NCBI RefSeq assembly: GCF_000143085.1
Contig: NC_014315.1
Coordinates: forward strand, 1,053,001 to 1,117,000
DNA length: 64,000 nt
Direction of reading: 5' to 3'
DNA from: Nitrosococcus watsonii C-113
Lineage (GTDB): Bacteria > Pseudomonadota > Gammaproteobacteria > Nitrosococcales > Nitrosococcaceae
The position numbers were made by a program, and so were the translations under genes. Positions 1-8,751 of the stretch are shown here, piece after piece. Every line of letters begins with the position of its first letter. The stretch's first letter is position 1. Under the pieces are notes generated by a model. The model ran no database searches and was not told where the DNA came from. It saw only the letters and a program-made list of their open reading frames with translations.

Positions 1-2
1 AC

Positions 3-830
3 AGCTCCTATTCGGGCCGGAGCTATGTGGTATTTGGGACAAGTGGGGGTGGCTTGCCGACGGATCTCTCCACCCTCGATGGGAGTAATGGCTTTACCAT
101 CGATGGTATTCCGATTAATCCCAGCAGCGGCGCGGTATGGTCGTCGGTGAGTGGTGCGGGAGATGTGAACGGGGACGGGCTCGATGACATTTTGATTGGC
201 GCGCCTGGCGCTAGCCCCAACGGCACATGGTCGGGCCAGAGTTATGTGGTGTTTGGGACGGATGGGGGGTTTCCCGCGGCGCTGGATCTCTCTGCCCTGG
301 ATGGCAGTAACGGTTTTATCATGAATGGTATTGCGGCCGGTGACTCTTTGGGTGATTCGGTGAGTGGGGTGGGAGATGTGAATGGAGATGGAGTCGATGA
401 CTTTCTGATTAATGCGCCTGGTGCCGGCGATTCAGGCCAGAGCTACGTAGTGTTTGGGGTGGCCTCGGGGGGACCAGCGGTTTTGCTCAAGGGACTGGTT
501 GCCGAGGTGGAAGCGCTAGATCTGCCGGCGGGGCTTGAACACTGGCTGGCCAGGCCGCTTAAAAGGGCCGAGAAGAAGCTGGCCCAGGGCGAGGTAGCCA
601 AGGCGCTCTACAAGGTGGTGGGTTTTATCCAGCGGGCGAGGGTGCTGCGGCAATACGGGATACTGCCGGCGGCCGAGGCCAACGCTCTGATTGCCCAGGC
701 CAAGACTATTATCAAGGCGCTGCTGGACTTGCCGGAGCTCTCGGGCGTTGCCGCCGCGGATCGTCTTCCCGCCGACCTGATCCCCAGTGACGGGCTGGTA
801 CCGGCAGGACCTCCCGCCGCCACCCGGTAG
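3..830 (+). CDS. FG-GAP repeat beta-propeller protein, 5' end outside window
   Basis: The reading frame is open from the left edge, so the true start lies upstream. What is visible is the end of one blade and two full blades of about 65 residues, each with a calcium-binding loop of the form D-x-N-G-D-G-x-D-D followed by an IGAP-like strand and a GQSYVVFG strand; this is the integrin-alpha FG-GAP type. After the last blade comes a helical tail of about 110 residues starting near GLVAEVEALDLPAGLE, absent from a plain propeller. Such proteins are normally exported and bind calcium or surface ligands; the function here is unknown. It is followed 11 nt later by a close paralogue, so the pair arose by tandem duplication. 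Confidence 0.85.
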   Translation, partial: SSYSGRSYVVFGTSGGGLPTDLSTLDGSNGFTIDGIPINPSSGAVWSSVSGAGDVNGDGLDDILIGAPGASPNGTWSGQSYVVFGTDGGFPAALDLSALDGSNGFIMNGIAAGDSLGDSVSGVGDVNGDGVDDFLINAPGAGDSGQSYVVFGVASGGPAVLLKGLVAEVEALDLPAGLEHWLARPLKRAEKKLAQGEVAKALYKVVGFIQRARVLRQYGILPAAEANALIAQAKTIIKALLDLPELSGVAAADRLPADLIPSDGLVPAGPPAATR

Positions 831-841
831 GAGAAATTTCC

Positions 842-2746
842 ATGAACGATAACAAAGCTACTTTTACTTCTCGTCCCGTTTCAAGCCGCTCTGATTCACA
901 GATCTCTACTCATCCACCTCGCGCCCTTGCGCCGCGGCCTTTGGCGGTGGCGCTTCGCCGGGTGCTGGGTGGAGGGTTGTTGGCGGCGGGCCTGATGAAC
1001 CCGGCCCTGGGGCAGAGCCTAAGCCTGGAGCTTTCCGATCTGGATGGCAGCAACGGCTTTGCACTCAATGGCATCGGACCCGGTGATTCCTTGGGCGATT
1101 CGGTGAGTGGTGCGGGGGATATGAACGGCGATGGGTTCGATGATCTGGTGATTGGCGCACCCGATGCCAGCCCCAACGGTGTTAGCGGAGCAGGCCAGAG
1201 CTATGTGGTGTTCGGGACCAGCGGGAGATTTCCCGCAAGTCTGGATCTGTCCACTTTGGATGGTGGTAACGGTTTTATCGTCAACGGCATCGCGGCCTTT
1301 GATGGCTCGGGCCGGTCGGTGAGTGGTGCGGGGGATATAAACGGCGATGGATTTGATGATCTGGTGATTGGCGCGCCTGATGCCAGTCCCGACGGTGTTA
1401 GCGGAGCGGGCCAGAGCTATGTGGTGTTTGGGACTAGCGGCGGTTTTCCCGTAAGTCTGGATCTGTCCACTTTGGATGGCGGCAATGGCTTTATCATCAA
1501 TGGCGTTGCGGCTGCTGATCACTCGGGCCGCTCGGTAAGCGGAGCGGGAGATGTGAACGGCGACGGGTTTGATGACCTGGTAATTGGCGCGCCCAGCGCC
1601 GACCCCAATGGTAGCCGTTCGGGCCAGAGCTACGTGGTGTTTGGGACGAATACGGGCTTTCCAGCCGCGCTAGAACTCACCGCCCTGGATGGAAGTAACG
1701 GCTTTGCGCTCAATGGTATCGCGGCCTTTGACGGTTCAGGCTGGTCAGTGAGCGGAGCGGGGGATGTGAACGGCGATGGGTTTGATGACCTGGTGATTGG
1801 CGCGCCTGCTGCCGGCTCCCCCTTTGCTCCTCCCTTTCGTCCCCATGGCAGCGGTTCGGGCCAGAGCTATGTAGTGTTTGGGACGGGCGGGGGTTTTCCC
1901 GCAGCAGTGGAGTTATCCGCCCTGGATGGGAGTAATGGTTTTTCGCTCAACGGCATCGCGGCCTATGATAACGCAGGCTCTTCGGTGAGCGGCGCGGGGG
2001 ATGTGAATGGGGATGGATTTGATGATCTGGTGATTGGCGCGCCCACTGCTTCCCCCAGCGGCGACTATTCGGGCCAGAGCTACGTAGTGTTTGGGACGGG
2101 TGGAAGGTTTCCCGCCGCGCTGGAACGCTTCGCCCTGGATGGTAGCAACGGTTTTGCGCTCAATGGTATCGCGGCCTTTGACCTCTCGGGCCGGTCGGTG
2201 GGTGGTGCGGGGGATGTGAACGGCGATGGGTTCGATGACATTGTGATTGGCGCGCCTGGCGCCGATCCCAACGGTGTTAGCGGGGCGGGTCAGAGCTACA
2301 TGGTGTTTGGGACGAATACGGGCTTTCCCGCCGCGCTGGAACTATCTGTCCTGGATGGCGGCAACGGTTTTGCGCTCAATGGCATCGCCGGGGTTGCCGG
2401 TGACCTCTTCTTGAGCGCTGGTGACCTCTCGGGCTGGTCGGTGAGCGGAGCGGGAGATGTGAACGGGGACGGGTTGGATGACATTCTGATTGGCGCGCCT
2501 GGCGCCAGCCCCAACGGCGACCATTCGGGCCAGAGCTATGTGGTGTTTGGCACGCCCTCGGCCAGCGGCCCGGCGGCTTTGTTCAAGGGGCTGCTTACCG
2601 ACGTTGGCGCTTTGGGTTTGCCGGCGGGGCTGGAGCGCTGGCTGGCCGAAAGGTGCGGGGATGTATTTAATAGGTCAGGGCTTTGCAGCAGCTCAAGATC
2701 ATTCCAGAGACCGAAGCCAACGCCTCCAACAAGGGGGGTTTATTAA
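842..2746 (+). CDS. FG-GAP repeat seven-bladed propeller protein with decayed C-terminus
   Basis: The N-terminus is basic and then hydrophobic (VLGGGLLAAGLMNPALGQS), which reads as a signal peptide, so the product is probably exported. Seven consecutive repeats of 64-75 residues follow, each with a D-x-N-G-D-G-F/L-D-D calcium loop and ending GQSYVVFG; seven is the number needed to close one propeller. The paralogue upstream carries a long helical tail, but here the tail runs only through LPAGLERWLAE and then leaves frame. About 20 codons matching the paralogue's later tail (around IIPETEAN) persist in another frame near 2690-2740. The last 30 residues are therefore frameshifted nonsense. GAGAA upstream of the ATG is a plausible ribosome site. 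Confidence 0.85.
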   Translation: MNDNKATFTSRPVSSRSDSQISTHPPRALAPRPLAVALRRVLGGGLLAAGLMNPALGQSLSLELSDLDGSNGFALNGIGPGDSLGDSVSGAGDMNGDGFDDLVIGAPDASPNGVSGAGQSYVVFGTSGRFPASLDLSTLDGGNGFIVNGIAAFDGSGRSVSGAGDINGDGFDDLVIGAPDASPDGVSGAGQSYVVFGTSGGFPVSLDLSTLDGGNGFIINGVAAADHSGRSVSGAGDVNGDGFDDLVIGAPSADPNGSRSGQSYVVFGTNTGFPAALELTALDGSNGFALNGIAAFDGSGWSVSGAGDVNGDGFDDLVIGAPAAGSPFAPPFRPHGSGSGQSYVVFGTGGGFPAAVELSALDGSNGFSLNGIAAYDNAGSSVSGAGDVNGDGFDDLVIGAPTASPSGDYSGQSYVVFGTGGRFPAALERFALDGSNGFALNGIAAFDLSGRSVGGAGDVNGDGFDDIVIGAPGADPNGVSGAGQSYMVFGTNTGFPAALELSVLDGGNGFALNGIAGVAGDLFLSAGDLSGWSVSGAGDVNGDGLDDILIGAPGASPNGDHSGQSYVVFGTPSASGPAALFKGLLTDVGALGLPAGLERWLAERCGDVFNRSGLCSSSRSFQRPKPTPPTRGVY

Positions 2747-2821
2747 ATTCCGCAGGTGTCGGGTGCGTCGCATCACCTATTCTATGATTCTTCCACCCCA
2801 CAATCACAATAGGAGCTTCCC

Positions 2822-2905
2822 ATGAACAACCAAGCTAACCTTATTTCTTCTTCCGTTGCGCGCCGCCCTGATTCTCCTCGGCGGGTACTAAGTAGTCTGA
2901 CCTAG
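2822..2905 (+). pseudogene. 5' remnant of a third FG-GAP paralogue
   Basis: A 27-codon open frame begins MNNQANLISSSVARRPDSP and stops at TAG. Its first codons and leader (AGGAGCTTCCC before ATG) parallel the start of the preceding FG-GAP gene, which begins MNDNKATFTSRPVSSRSDS and has a similar leader. The remainder of that gene is missing and the next gene begins 10 nt later. I read it as the surviving start of a deleted third tandem copy; a real small protein is possible but less likely. Confidence 0.5.
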
Positions 2906-2915
2906 GGGACGGGGG

Positions 2916-3962
2916 ATGACCGCGCCCATCTTCGAATTTCTGGTCTCGCGCCAATTCACCGCCTGGCTCGCTGAACAGCGGGTGAGCCTGGCGTTGACCA
3001 CTTACCAGGCGGGAAAGTTGTTTCTGCTGGGGGTTAACCCGGATGGGAGACTGTCGGTGTTCAACCGCACCTTTGCCCGCTGCATGGGTCTGCATGCTAC
3101 CCCCAGCACACTCTGGATGAGCAGCCTCTACCAACTCTGGCGGTTCGAGAATACCCTCGAGCCGGGGCAGAATTACCAGGGCTTTGACCGGTTGTTTGTT
3201 CCTCGGTTGGCCTATACGACCGGGGATCTGGATATCCATGACATTGCCCCCGATGGCGCGGGCCGACCGGTGTTCGTCAGTGCCCTGTTTAGTTGTTTGG
3301 CTACGGTGAGCGAGCGCTATAGCTTTGCGCCCTTGTGGCGACCGCTGTTCATCTCCAAGCTCGCCGCCGAGGACCGCTGTCATCTAAACGGCCTGGCCAT
3401 GGACGGGGGCCAGCCGCGTTTCGTTACTGCGGTGAGCCAAAGCGATGTAGCCGACGGCTGGCGGGATCACCGTGTCGAGGGCGGTGTGCTTATAGAGGTT
3501 ACGAGCGGTGAAGTGGTGCTTGAAGGACTGTCCATGCCCCACTCACCGCGTCTCTACCGGGATAAATTGTGGTTGCTGGACTCAGGTCGGGGCGAGTTCG
3601 GTTATGTTGACCTGGCGCGGGGCCGCTTCGAGCCGGTAGCCTTCTGCCCTGGCTATGCCCGGGGCTTGGGCTTTATCGGTGACTTTGCCGTGGTGGGGTT
3701 GTCACAACCACGGCACAACCAGAGTTTTTCTGGCCTTCCCCTTGAGGAGCGCCTCCAGGCTCGCCACGCCGAGCCCCGTTGCGGGTTGCAGGTGATTGAT
3801 ATCAATCGTGGCGATGCGGTGCATACTCTGCGCATCAGTGGGGTGATTGAGGAACTCTATGATGTCGCTGTGCTTCCTGGCGTGCATCGGCCCATGGCCT
3901 TGGGCTTTCGGAGCGATGAGATCCGTCGGATGATTAGCGTTGCCCCCGAGCTTGCTAATTAA
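2916..3962 (+). CDS. TIGR03032-family conserved protein (DUF4915-like)
   Basis: The 348-residue product resembles the TIGR03032 family of cytosolic beta-propeller-like proteins of unknown function. Recognisable stretches are the N-terminal segment ending TTYQAGKLFLLG, the FNRTFARCMGL segment, the HLNGLAMDGG segment and the LWLLDSGRGEFGYVD strand pattern. No signal peptide or membrane segment is seen. A GGGG-type ribosome site lies just before the ATG. It lies immediately after the FG-GAP cluster on the same strand, so they may be cotranscribed, but I have no evidence for a shared role. Confidence 0.7.
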   Translation: MTAPIFEFLVSRQFTAWLAEQRVSLALTTYQAGKLFLLGVNPDGRLSVFNRTFARCMGLHATPSTLWMSSLYQLWRFENTLEPGQNYQGFDRLFVPRLAYTTGDLDIHDIAPDGAGRPVFVSALFSCLATVSERYSFAPLWRPLFISKLAAEDRCHLNGLAMDGGQPRFVTAVSQSDVADGWRDHRVEGGVLIEVTSGEVVLEGLSMPHSPRLYRDKLWLLDSGRGEFGYVDLARGRFEPVAFCPGYARGLGFIGDFAVVGLSQPRHNQSFSGLPLEERLQARHAEPRCGLQVIDINRGDAVHTLRISGVIEELYDVAVLPGVHRPMALGFRSDEIRRMISVAPELAN

Positions 3963-3989
3963 AAGCAATTTATGTAGGAGTGGAATTCC

Positions 3990-4355
3990 GTGAGTAAAAT
4001 TGCCCTGAAGAGAGCCTATGAGGAACCGGATAAAGATGATGGCTGTCGTGTTTTAGTGGACCGTCTCTGGCCCCGGGGAATTAAAAAAGAAGACGCTGCT
4101 ATTGATGAGTGGCTTAAAGAGATTGGGCCTAGTAATGAGCTGCGGAAATGGTTTGGGCATGATCCGGACAAATGGCCAGAATTCAGAAAACGCTATTTCC
4201 AGGAGCTGGAAAAGAACCCGGAAGTAGTGGAGCCATTGATCGACATAGTCAAAAACCAGCCGCAAGTTACCTTGGTTTTTAGTGCTAAGGATAGCGAACA
4301 TAATAACGCAGTGGCCTTAAAAGAATATTTGGAAGAAAAACAATCATCAAAATGA
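3990..4355 (+). CDS. DUF488 family protein
   Basis: The 121-residue product begins with GTG, preceded by TAGGAGTGG. Motifs typical of the DUF488 (YeaO-like) family are visible: the RAYEEP start, DGCRVLVDRLWPRG, the W-L-K-E-IGPSNELRKWFGHDP stretch and a C-terminal TLVFSAKDSEHNNA segment. The family is small, soluble and of unresolved function. It lies 41 nt before the V-ATPase operon on the same strand and could share its transcript, though nothing links it functionally. Confidence 0.85.
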   Translation: MSKIALKRAYEEPDKDDGCRVLVDRLWPRGIKKEDAAIDEWLKEIGPSNELRKWFGHDPDKWPEFRKRYFQELEKNPEVVEPLIDIVKNQPQVTLVFSAKDSEHNNAVALKEYLEEKQSSK

Positions 4356-4396
4356 TTTAGGCTGTTCGGTTGGCGTTGGGGGGAGAATGATTTTTC

Positions 4397-4729
4397 ATGA
4401 ACGAGGCGAAAGAAACCTTAAAGCGTCTGCTGGAAGCGGAGCTGCGTGCTCAGGCGTTAGTAGATCAAGCCAGTCAGGAGCGGGATAAAATAATCCAGCA
4501 GGCCCTGGCCGAGGCCCGCCAGGCAGAGGAGCGTTTTATCTCCCGCATTCCGGAGATTCAGCAATCTTTTGTGAGCAGGGCTGAAAGGCGGGCAGAGCAA
4601 ACCACAAATGAGTTAAGCCGGCGCTATGAGGAGCGGGAAGGAGAGATTAAAGCATTGGCCAGGAAACGCCAGGAGGAAGCCAGCGAAGCAGCGCTTGCCC
4701 GTCTTCTCGATCCGGTTGCCTATTCATAA
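4397..4729 (+). CDS. V/A-type ATPase peripheral-stalk subunit (H/G-like)
   Basis: The 110-residue product is almost wholly charged, alanine-rich coiled coil (ETLKRLLEAELRAQALVDQA onward), with no membrane segment. This is the size and composition of the archaeal AhaH / bacterial V-ATPase G/H subunit that pairs with subunit E in the peripheral stalk. Identification rests mainly on position, as the first gene of a nine-gene V-ATPase operon, because coiled coils carry little family signature. The next gene starts 5 nt after its stop with no obvious ribosome site, which implies translational coupling. Confidence 0.75.
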   Translation: MNEAKETLKRLLEAELRAQALVDQASQERDKIIQQALAEARQAEERFISRIPEIQQSFVSRAERRAEQTTNELSRRYEEREGEIKALARKRQEEASEAALARLLDPVAYS

Positions 4730-4734
4730 TAAAT

Positions 4735-5862
4735 ATGCACCGTTCTTTTTTAACGATCACCAAGAGCCCTTCTATAACCACCGTTACCCGTTATGCTTAT
4801 TTGAATACCTTGGTTTCGGCTCTCTCCGGGCGTCTCCTGTCGGCAGAACAGCTCCGGGATCTGGTGGACCCATCGGCCTCGGATGCTTCGGTTTTGTTGC
4901 GCGCTGCCGGATTAATGGCGGTTTCCCTGCAAACAATGGAGGATCGCTCTTTGGAACAGACCCTAGTGGATACTTTGTGGATGGAAGCCCAACGACTCAT
5001 TCGTCCTCTCAGGGCCGAAGCCCGGGAGCTTGCGAGCTATTGGCTACGCCGTTTTGAGATAGGTAACCTGAAAATTGTGCTCCGGGGTAAGTTGACTGGA
5101 CGTCCAAAGGAGGCCATCCAAGCCGATCTTATTAAGATTAATGGAATAACGGCCTTGCCCTTGAACGCGTTGATGGAGGCCGAGGATGCTCAGGAGATGC
5201 TCCATTGTTTAGAGGGAACCCCCTATGCTGGTGTTGCCCGCCAGGCCCGTTCGGTCTATGGAGGAGAGCCTTATGATGTGCCTCATGTCGGAGGAGAGGG
5301 CCGAGAATTGTTTCTTATCGAAGCCACAATGGATAGAGAATACTATAGCGGATTGGCGTGGCGGGTAAACGCTATCCAAGAAGCACTGGACCGCCATTAT
5401 CTGCGAATATTGATCGGCTATCTCATTGACCAAACTAACCTGGTTTGGTTGTTACGCTACCGGTTTGCTTACCGTCTTGGGCCACCGCTAACCTATTTTC
5501 TTTTATGCCCCGGTGGGTATCATTTGCGTAGCCAGCACTTGCTGGCCCTCGCCCGTGGGGAAAACTTCGAGGAAACTTTACACAATCTACCCACTCCTTT
5601 AGCCCTTTTGGTAGCAGGGGCGGTTTCCACTTCCGAGGTGGAAGACAGACTGGGAAGCCATGTACTCGAAGTCGCGCAATTTATCCTGAAACGCACTACT
5701 TTTAATTTGGGACGGGCCTTCGCTTATCTACTTCTTCGTGAAAAAGAATTATTACGCATCCATGGGATCATCAAGGGCCGCACTTTGCAGCTCGCCCCCC
5801 ATCTTATTCACCAGGCCATGGGACTGGAAAGTGCTGGTTTCAGGGAGGATGAGTCTTTTTAG
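4735..5862 (+). CDS. V-type ATP synthase subunit C (AC39/VMA6 family)
   Basis: The 375-residue product fits the V-ATPase C (d/AC39) family, the funnel-shaped subunit that connects the central stalk to the proteolipid ring. Family features visible are the N-terminal YAYLNTLVSALSGRLLS helix, the FEIGNLKIVLRG segment (usual form N-L-K-x-I-L-R) and a second NLVWLLRYRFAYRL segment. There is no membrane span. It lies between the stalk subunit and subunit I, and the ATG at 4735 follows the upstream stop by 5 nt. Confidence 0.88.
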   Translation: MHRSFLTITKSPSITTVTRYAYLNTLVSALSGRLLSAEQLRDLVDPSASDASVLLRAAGLMAVSLQTMEDRSLEQTLVDTLWMEAQRLIRPLRAEARELASYWLRRFEIGNLKIVLRGKLTGRPKEAIQADLIKINGITALPLNALMEAEDAQEMLHCLEGTPYAGVARQARSVYGGEPYDVPHVGGEGRELFLIEATMDREYYSGLAWRVNAIQEALDRHYLRILIGYLIDQTNLVWLLRYRFAYRLGPPLTYFLLCPGGYHLRSQHLLALARGENFEETLHNLPTPLALLVAGAVSTSEVEDRLGSHVLEVAQFILKRTTFNLGRAFAYLLLREKELLRIHGIIKGRTLQLAPHLIHQAMGLESAGFREDESF

Positions 5863-5904
5863 CCCTCCCTGGAGGGGCCTAGCGGTCCAAGAGGTTTATA
5901 ACGG

Positions 5905-7791
5905 ATGTTGGCATCCTTATCAATGCGGCGAGTTATCCTTCATATGGTCACGGAAGAGGCTCCGGAGGCTGCCCTTGGCTTGGCGGAAAGCGGGGTGTTT
6001 AGTCCAGAGCCCCTTCCGGCTGGGGAGGAAAGTTTGCCAGAATGTCCCGCCACCAGCTACCAGGCGTTATTTCATGATGCCCAGATGCGTTTGCAAAAGG
6101 TGAGCGAATACCTGGGGGTCCAGGCTGCCATCCCGCCAGAAAAGGTGCGGGCCATCAGCGAGTCCGAGTTGGCGGCGTTTAATAAGTGGTTGGGGAGGCT
6201 CTGGCGGCGTTGTTCTCAGTTGCAAGAAAAAGGACGGGAACTGGATGAGAAGATACTGGCCATTAGCCAATTAGACACGTCCCTGGATACCTATGCCCGG
6301 TTGGACGTGAATTTAGGATTATTACAGGGGGAATTGCGGTTTCTAGATGTTCGGCTTGGAGCGGTCCCGCAAAGTAATTTCGGTAAACTCCAGGAGGCGG
6401 TAGGCATGGCGGGCTATATTCTTAAACCGTTTGCCGAGTCTGATTCTGCGGCCTTGGTTGTGCTTGCTGGGGTGAAGGGACATGAACGGCAAGTGCAAAG
6501 CGTGCTTCGGGCGGCCGCCTACCGTCCACTTCAACTGCCCGCCGAATTTCAGCATCATCCCCAGCAAGTTCGCCAGCAGCTCGCGGCTCAGCGCCAGCGT
6601 TTCCAAGAGGAGCGTCTGGCGTTGGCTCAGGAGCGGGAGTTGCTTCATAAAAAGCATGCACAGGCGTTGCATAAGGGAGCCCAGAGGCTGATTCTAGCCG
6701 CTCCCTATGCTTTTCTAAGCGCCTCTCTGCGGAGCCAGGGCGGGCTGGCGATGGTGCAAGGCTGGGCGCCAACGGAAAAAATAAGTTTTTTGCGGAAGAT
6801 TTTGCAAAGGCGGCTAGCACAGCGTTTTGTGCTAACAACACGAGAGCCGACCTCAGATGAGCGGCTGATGACGCCTTCCCTCATACGCGTTCCTCACTGG
6901 CTCCAGCCTTTTACCGATTTAGCCCATAATTATGGTGTGCCCCGTTACGGTGAATTAGATCCTTCCTGGCTATTTGCCCTGACCTTCATCGCCATGTTCG
7001 GCATGATGTTCGGCGATGTGGGTCATGGCGTGGTTATCCTGGCGGTTGGCTGGGGGTGCCGCCGCCGGTTGGGGCACTATACGCCTTTCGTACTCTCCCT
7101 GGGGGTTTCCTCTTGCTGCTTTGGCTTTCTATATGGCAGCGTTTTTGGTTATGAAGAGATCCTTTCCCCCTTATGGATATCGCCCTTGTCCAATCCCCAA
7201 CGGATGCTTATGGTCGCCCTTTTGTGGGGAGTGGGATTTATTCTGCTAGCGACGGCTATCGGGATTCGCAACCGCCTGGCGGAGGGGCGTTATGCTGAGG
7301 CCCTATTAGGCGGGCGGGGACTGGCGGGGAGCCTGGTATATTTAGGTGCCGTATATGGTGCGTTTCGCTGGATGGAAGAGGACGTATTCGGGGCGATGGA
7401 GGCAGCGGCCGCGATCTTGCCATTTCTGGTCCTGGTGGGGTATCACTGGCATCAGGCTCAGGTTCCTGGCTTTGGACGGGGGGTGGTCGTGCTTATTGAG
7501 AGTTTTGAAATAATCATGGGTTACTTTGCCAATACCCTTTCTTTTCTTCGGGTCGCCGCTTTTAGCTTGAATCATGTGGCGCTGGCGCTGGCTGTATTTG
7601 CCCTGGCTGGGACAATGGAGGCGGTTGGCCATTGGGTCACGGTAGTAGTAGGTAATCTTTTTATTTTAATTTTGGAAGGGGCCATTGTGGCCATTCAGGT
7701 ATTACGGCTGGAATATTACGAGGGGTTTTCCCGTTTCTTCAGTGGTGATGGCCGGGCCTTTGAGCCATTGATATTAGGGCCTCTAAAATAA
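5905..7791 (+). CDS. V-type ATP synthase subunit I
   Basis: The 628-residue product has the two-part layout of subunit I (a-subunit equivalent). A soluble, coiled-coil-rich N-terminal half forms the stator arm. A C-terminal half, from about residue 340, contains some seven hydrophobic spans and would form the ion half-channels beside the c-ring. The stretch FALTFIAMFGMMFGDVGHG is the family hallmark, and ANTLSFLRVAAFSLNHVAL is the conserved late membrane segment with an arginine that would face the ring glutamate. ATG at 5905 is used; a second ATG at 5923 is possible. Confidence 0.93.
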   Translation: MLASLSMRRVILHMVTEEAPEAALGLAESGVFSPEPLPAGEESLPECPATSYQALFHDAQMRLQKVSEYLGVQAAIPPEKVRAISESELAAFNKWLGRLWRRCSQLQEKGRELDEKILAISQLDTSLDTYARLDVNLGLLQGELRFLDVRLGAVPQSNFGKLQEAVGMAGYILKPFAESDSAALVVLAGVKGHERQVQSVLRAAAYRPLQLPAEFQHHPQQVRQQLAAQRQRFQEERLALAQERELLHKKHAQALHKGAQRLILAAPYAFLSASLRSQGGLAMVQGWAPTEKISFLRKILQRRLAQRFVLTTREPTSDERLMTPSLIRVPHWLQPFTDLAHNYGVPRYGELDPSWLFALTFIAMFGMMFGDVGHGVVILAVGWGCRRRLGHYTPFVLSLGVSSCCFGFLYGSVFGYEEILSPLWISPLSNPQRMLMVALLWGVGFILLATAIGIRNRLAEGRYAEALLGGRGLAGSLVYLGAVYGAFRWMEEDVFGAMEAAAAILPFLVLVGYHWHQAQVPGFGRGVVVLIESFEIIMGYFANTLSFLRVAAFSLNHVALALAVFALAGTMEAVGHWVTVVVGNLFILILEGAIVAIQVLRLEYYEGFSRFFSGDGRAFEPLILGPLK

Positions 7792-7864
7792 TTTCTAATC
7801 AATGCTACTATGAAAAAAAATTGAGATTGAGACGTGTTTCGTTGCTAACAGGGGATCAGTCGTC

Positions 7865-8320
7865 ATGTATGGGTTGATTATTTTGATGGGTTTAAGTTTG
7901 GTGGGCTTGGTAGGTTGGGGAGTGTTTTATGAAATACGTCCACGCCATCCAGATTTTGCTGCGCCTCGTTGGTGGAGCAGCGTGGTAGGGATGAATGTAC
8001 TTGTTTTTGCGGTTGCCCAAGTCGGCCTATTGTTTTTAGTTGTACAGGATGCCATGGCCGAGGAGATAGCAACGGGGGGGGGAGCCGCGCCTCCGGAGGT
8101 TTCCCTGGGCATGGGGTTGGCGCTTTTGGCCATCGGCCTACCGACGGCGGTAGCGACGGTGGCCGCGGGTTTGGCCGTGGGGGCAGTGGGGTCCTCCGCC
8201 CTGGCGGCTATCTCCGAAAAACCAGAGTTGTTCGGGCGCACGCTCATTTATTTGGGACTGGCGGAAGGGATAGCAATTTATGGTGTGGTGGTCACCATTT
8301 TAATGCTAGGTAAGATTTAG
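7865..8320 (+). CDS. V-type ATP synthase subunit K (proteolipid ring)
   Basis: The 151-residue protein has four hydrophobic segments. The last two form a normal c-type hairpin: a small-residue helix (GMGLALLAIGLPTAVATVAA) and a helix with the ion-binding glutamate at about residue 134 (LGLAEGIAIYG). The first two (residues 2-20 and 40-60) do not resemble a c-hairpin and lack the glycine pattern and the acidic residue, so each subunit would carry one carboxylate per four helices, as in Enterococcus NtpK. The 73-nt gap before it is the largest in the operon, and AGGGGATC precedes the ATG, so it may be translated independently at a high rate. Confidence 0.9.
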   Translation: MYGLIILMGLSLVGLVGWGVFYEIRPRHPDFAAPRWWSSVVGMNVLVFAVAQVGLLFLVVQDAMAEEIATGGGAAPPEVSLGMGLALLAIGLPTAVATVAAGLAVGAVGSSALAAISEKPELFGRTLIYLGLAEGIAIYGVVVTILMLGKI

Positions 8321-8361
8321 GAAGGTTTCGCCGGCAGGCTATTCCTGAGCGTAATTAATTT

Positions 8362-8751
8362 ATGGCCGAGCACATTCTAGATCTTAGCGCCGAGTTCCGG
8401 TTAGCAACATCGGGAGGAGGAGTCTCCGGTACCCGTCTGATTGTGATGGGAAGTCCGGCCCTTACGGAAGGCTTTGCTTTGATTGGTTTTGAGACCTGGC
8501 CTAATGGGACCGAGGAAGATCTGGATAGGCTGTTGGAAGCATTGGAGAAAGGGAAAGAAAAAGCGTTGGTTTTATTAGAGCCGGAACTTTCCCATTGCCC
8601 ATCGGCGTGGCTGAGGCGTGTGCGGGCCGAGAGTTCCCGTATTCTGATCACAGAAGTGCCGCCCTTGCATGCGCCAGGGGATTATCATCCAGTGGTGGAG
8701 GATCTCGTCGCGAAAGTATTGGGCCAGAGCGCCTTAGAGGAAAAATCATGA
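8362..8751 (+). CDS. V-type ATP synthase subunit F
   Basis: The 129-residue product matches the central-rotor subunit F. It has the compact alternating fold with MGSPALTEGFALIGFET (usual form G-D-x-x-T-x-x-G-F-x-L-x-G) and a middle strand ALVLLEPEL followed by ILITEVPPL near the C-terminus. An N-terminal extension of about 25 residues precedes the usual start. The stop codon overlaps the next start (ATGA), so it is coupled to subunit E. Confidence 0.85.
   Translation: MAEHILDLSAEFRLATSGGGVSGTRLIVMGSPALTEGFALIGFETWPNGTEEDLDRLLEALEKGKEKALVLLEPELSHCPSAWLRRVRAESSRILITEVPPLHAPGDYHPVVEDLVAKVLGQSALEEKS

Noticed and set aside
2490-2825. A 111-codon frame overlapping the end of the second FG-GAP gene
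   Set aside because: It is another frame of the decayed tail and not an independent gene.
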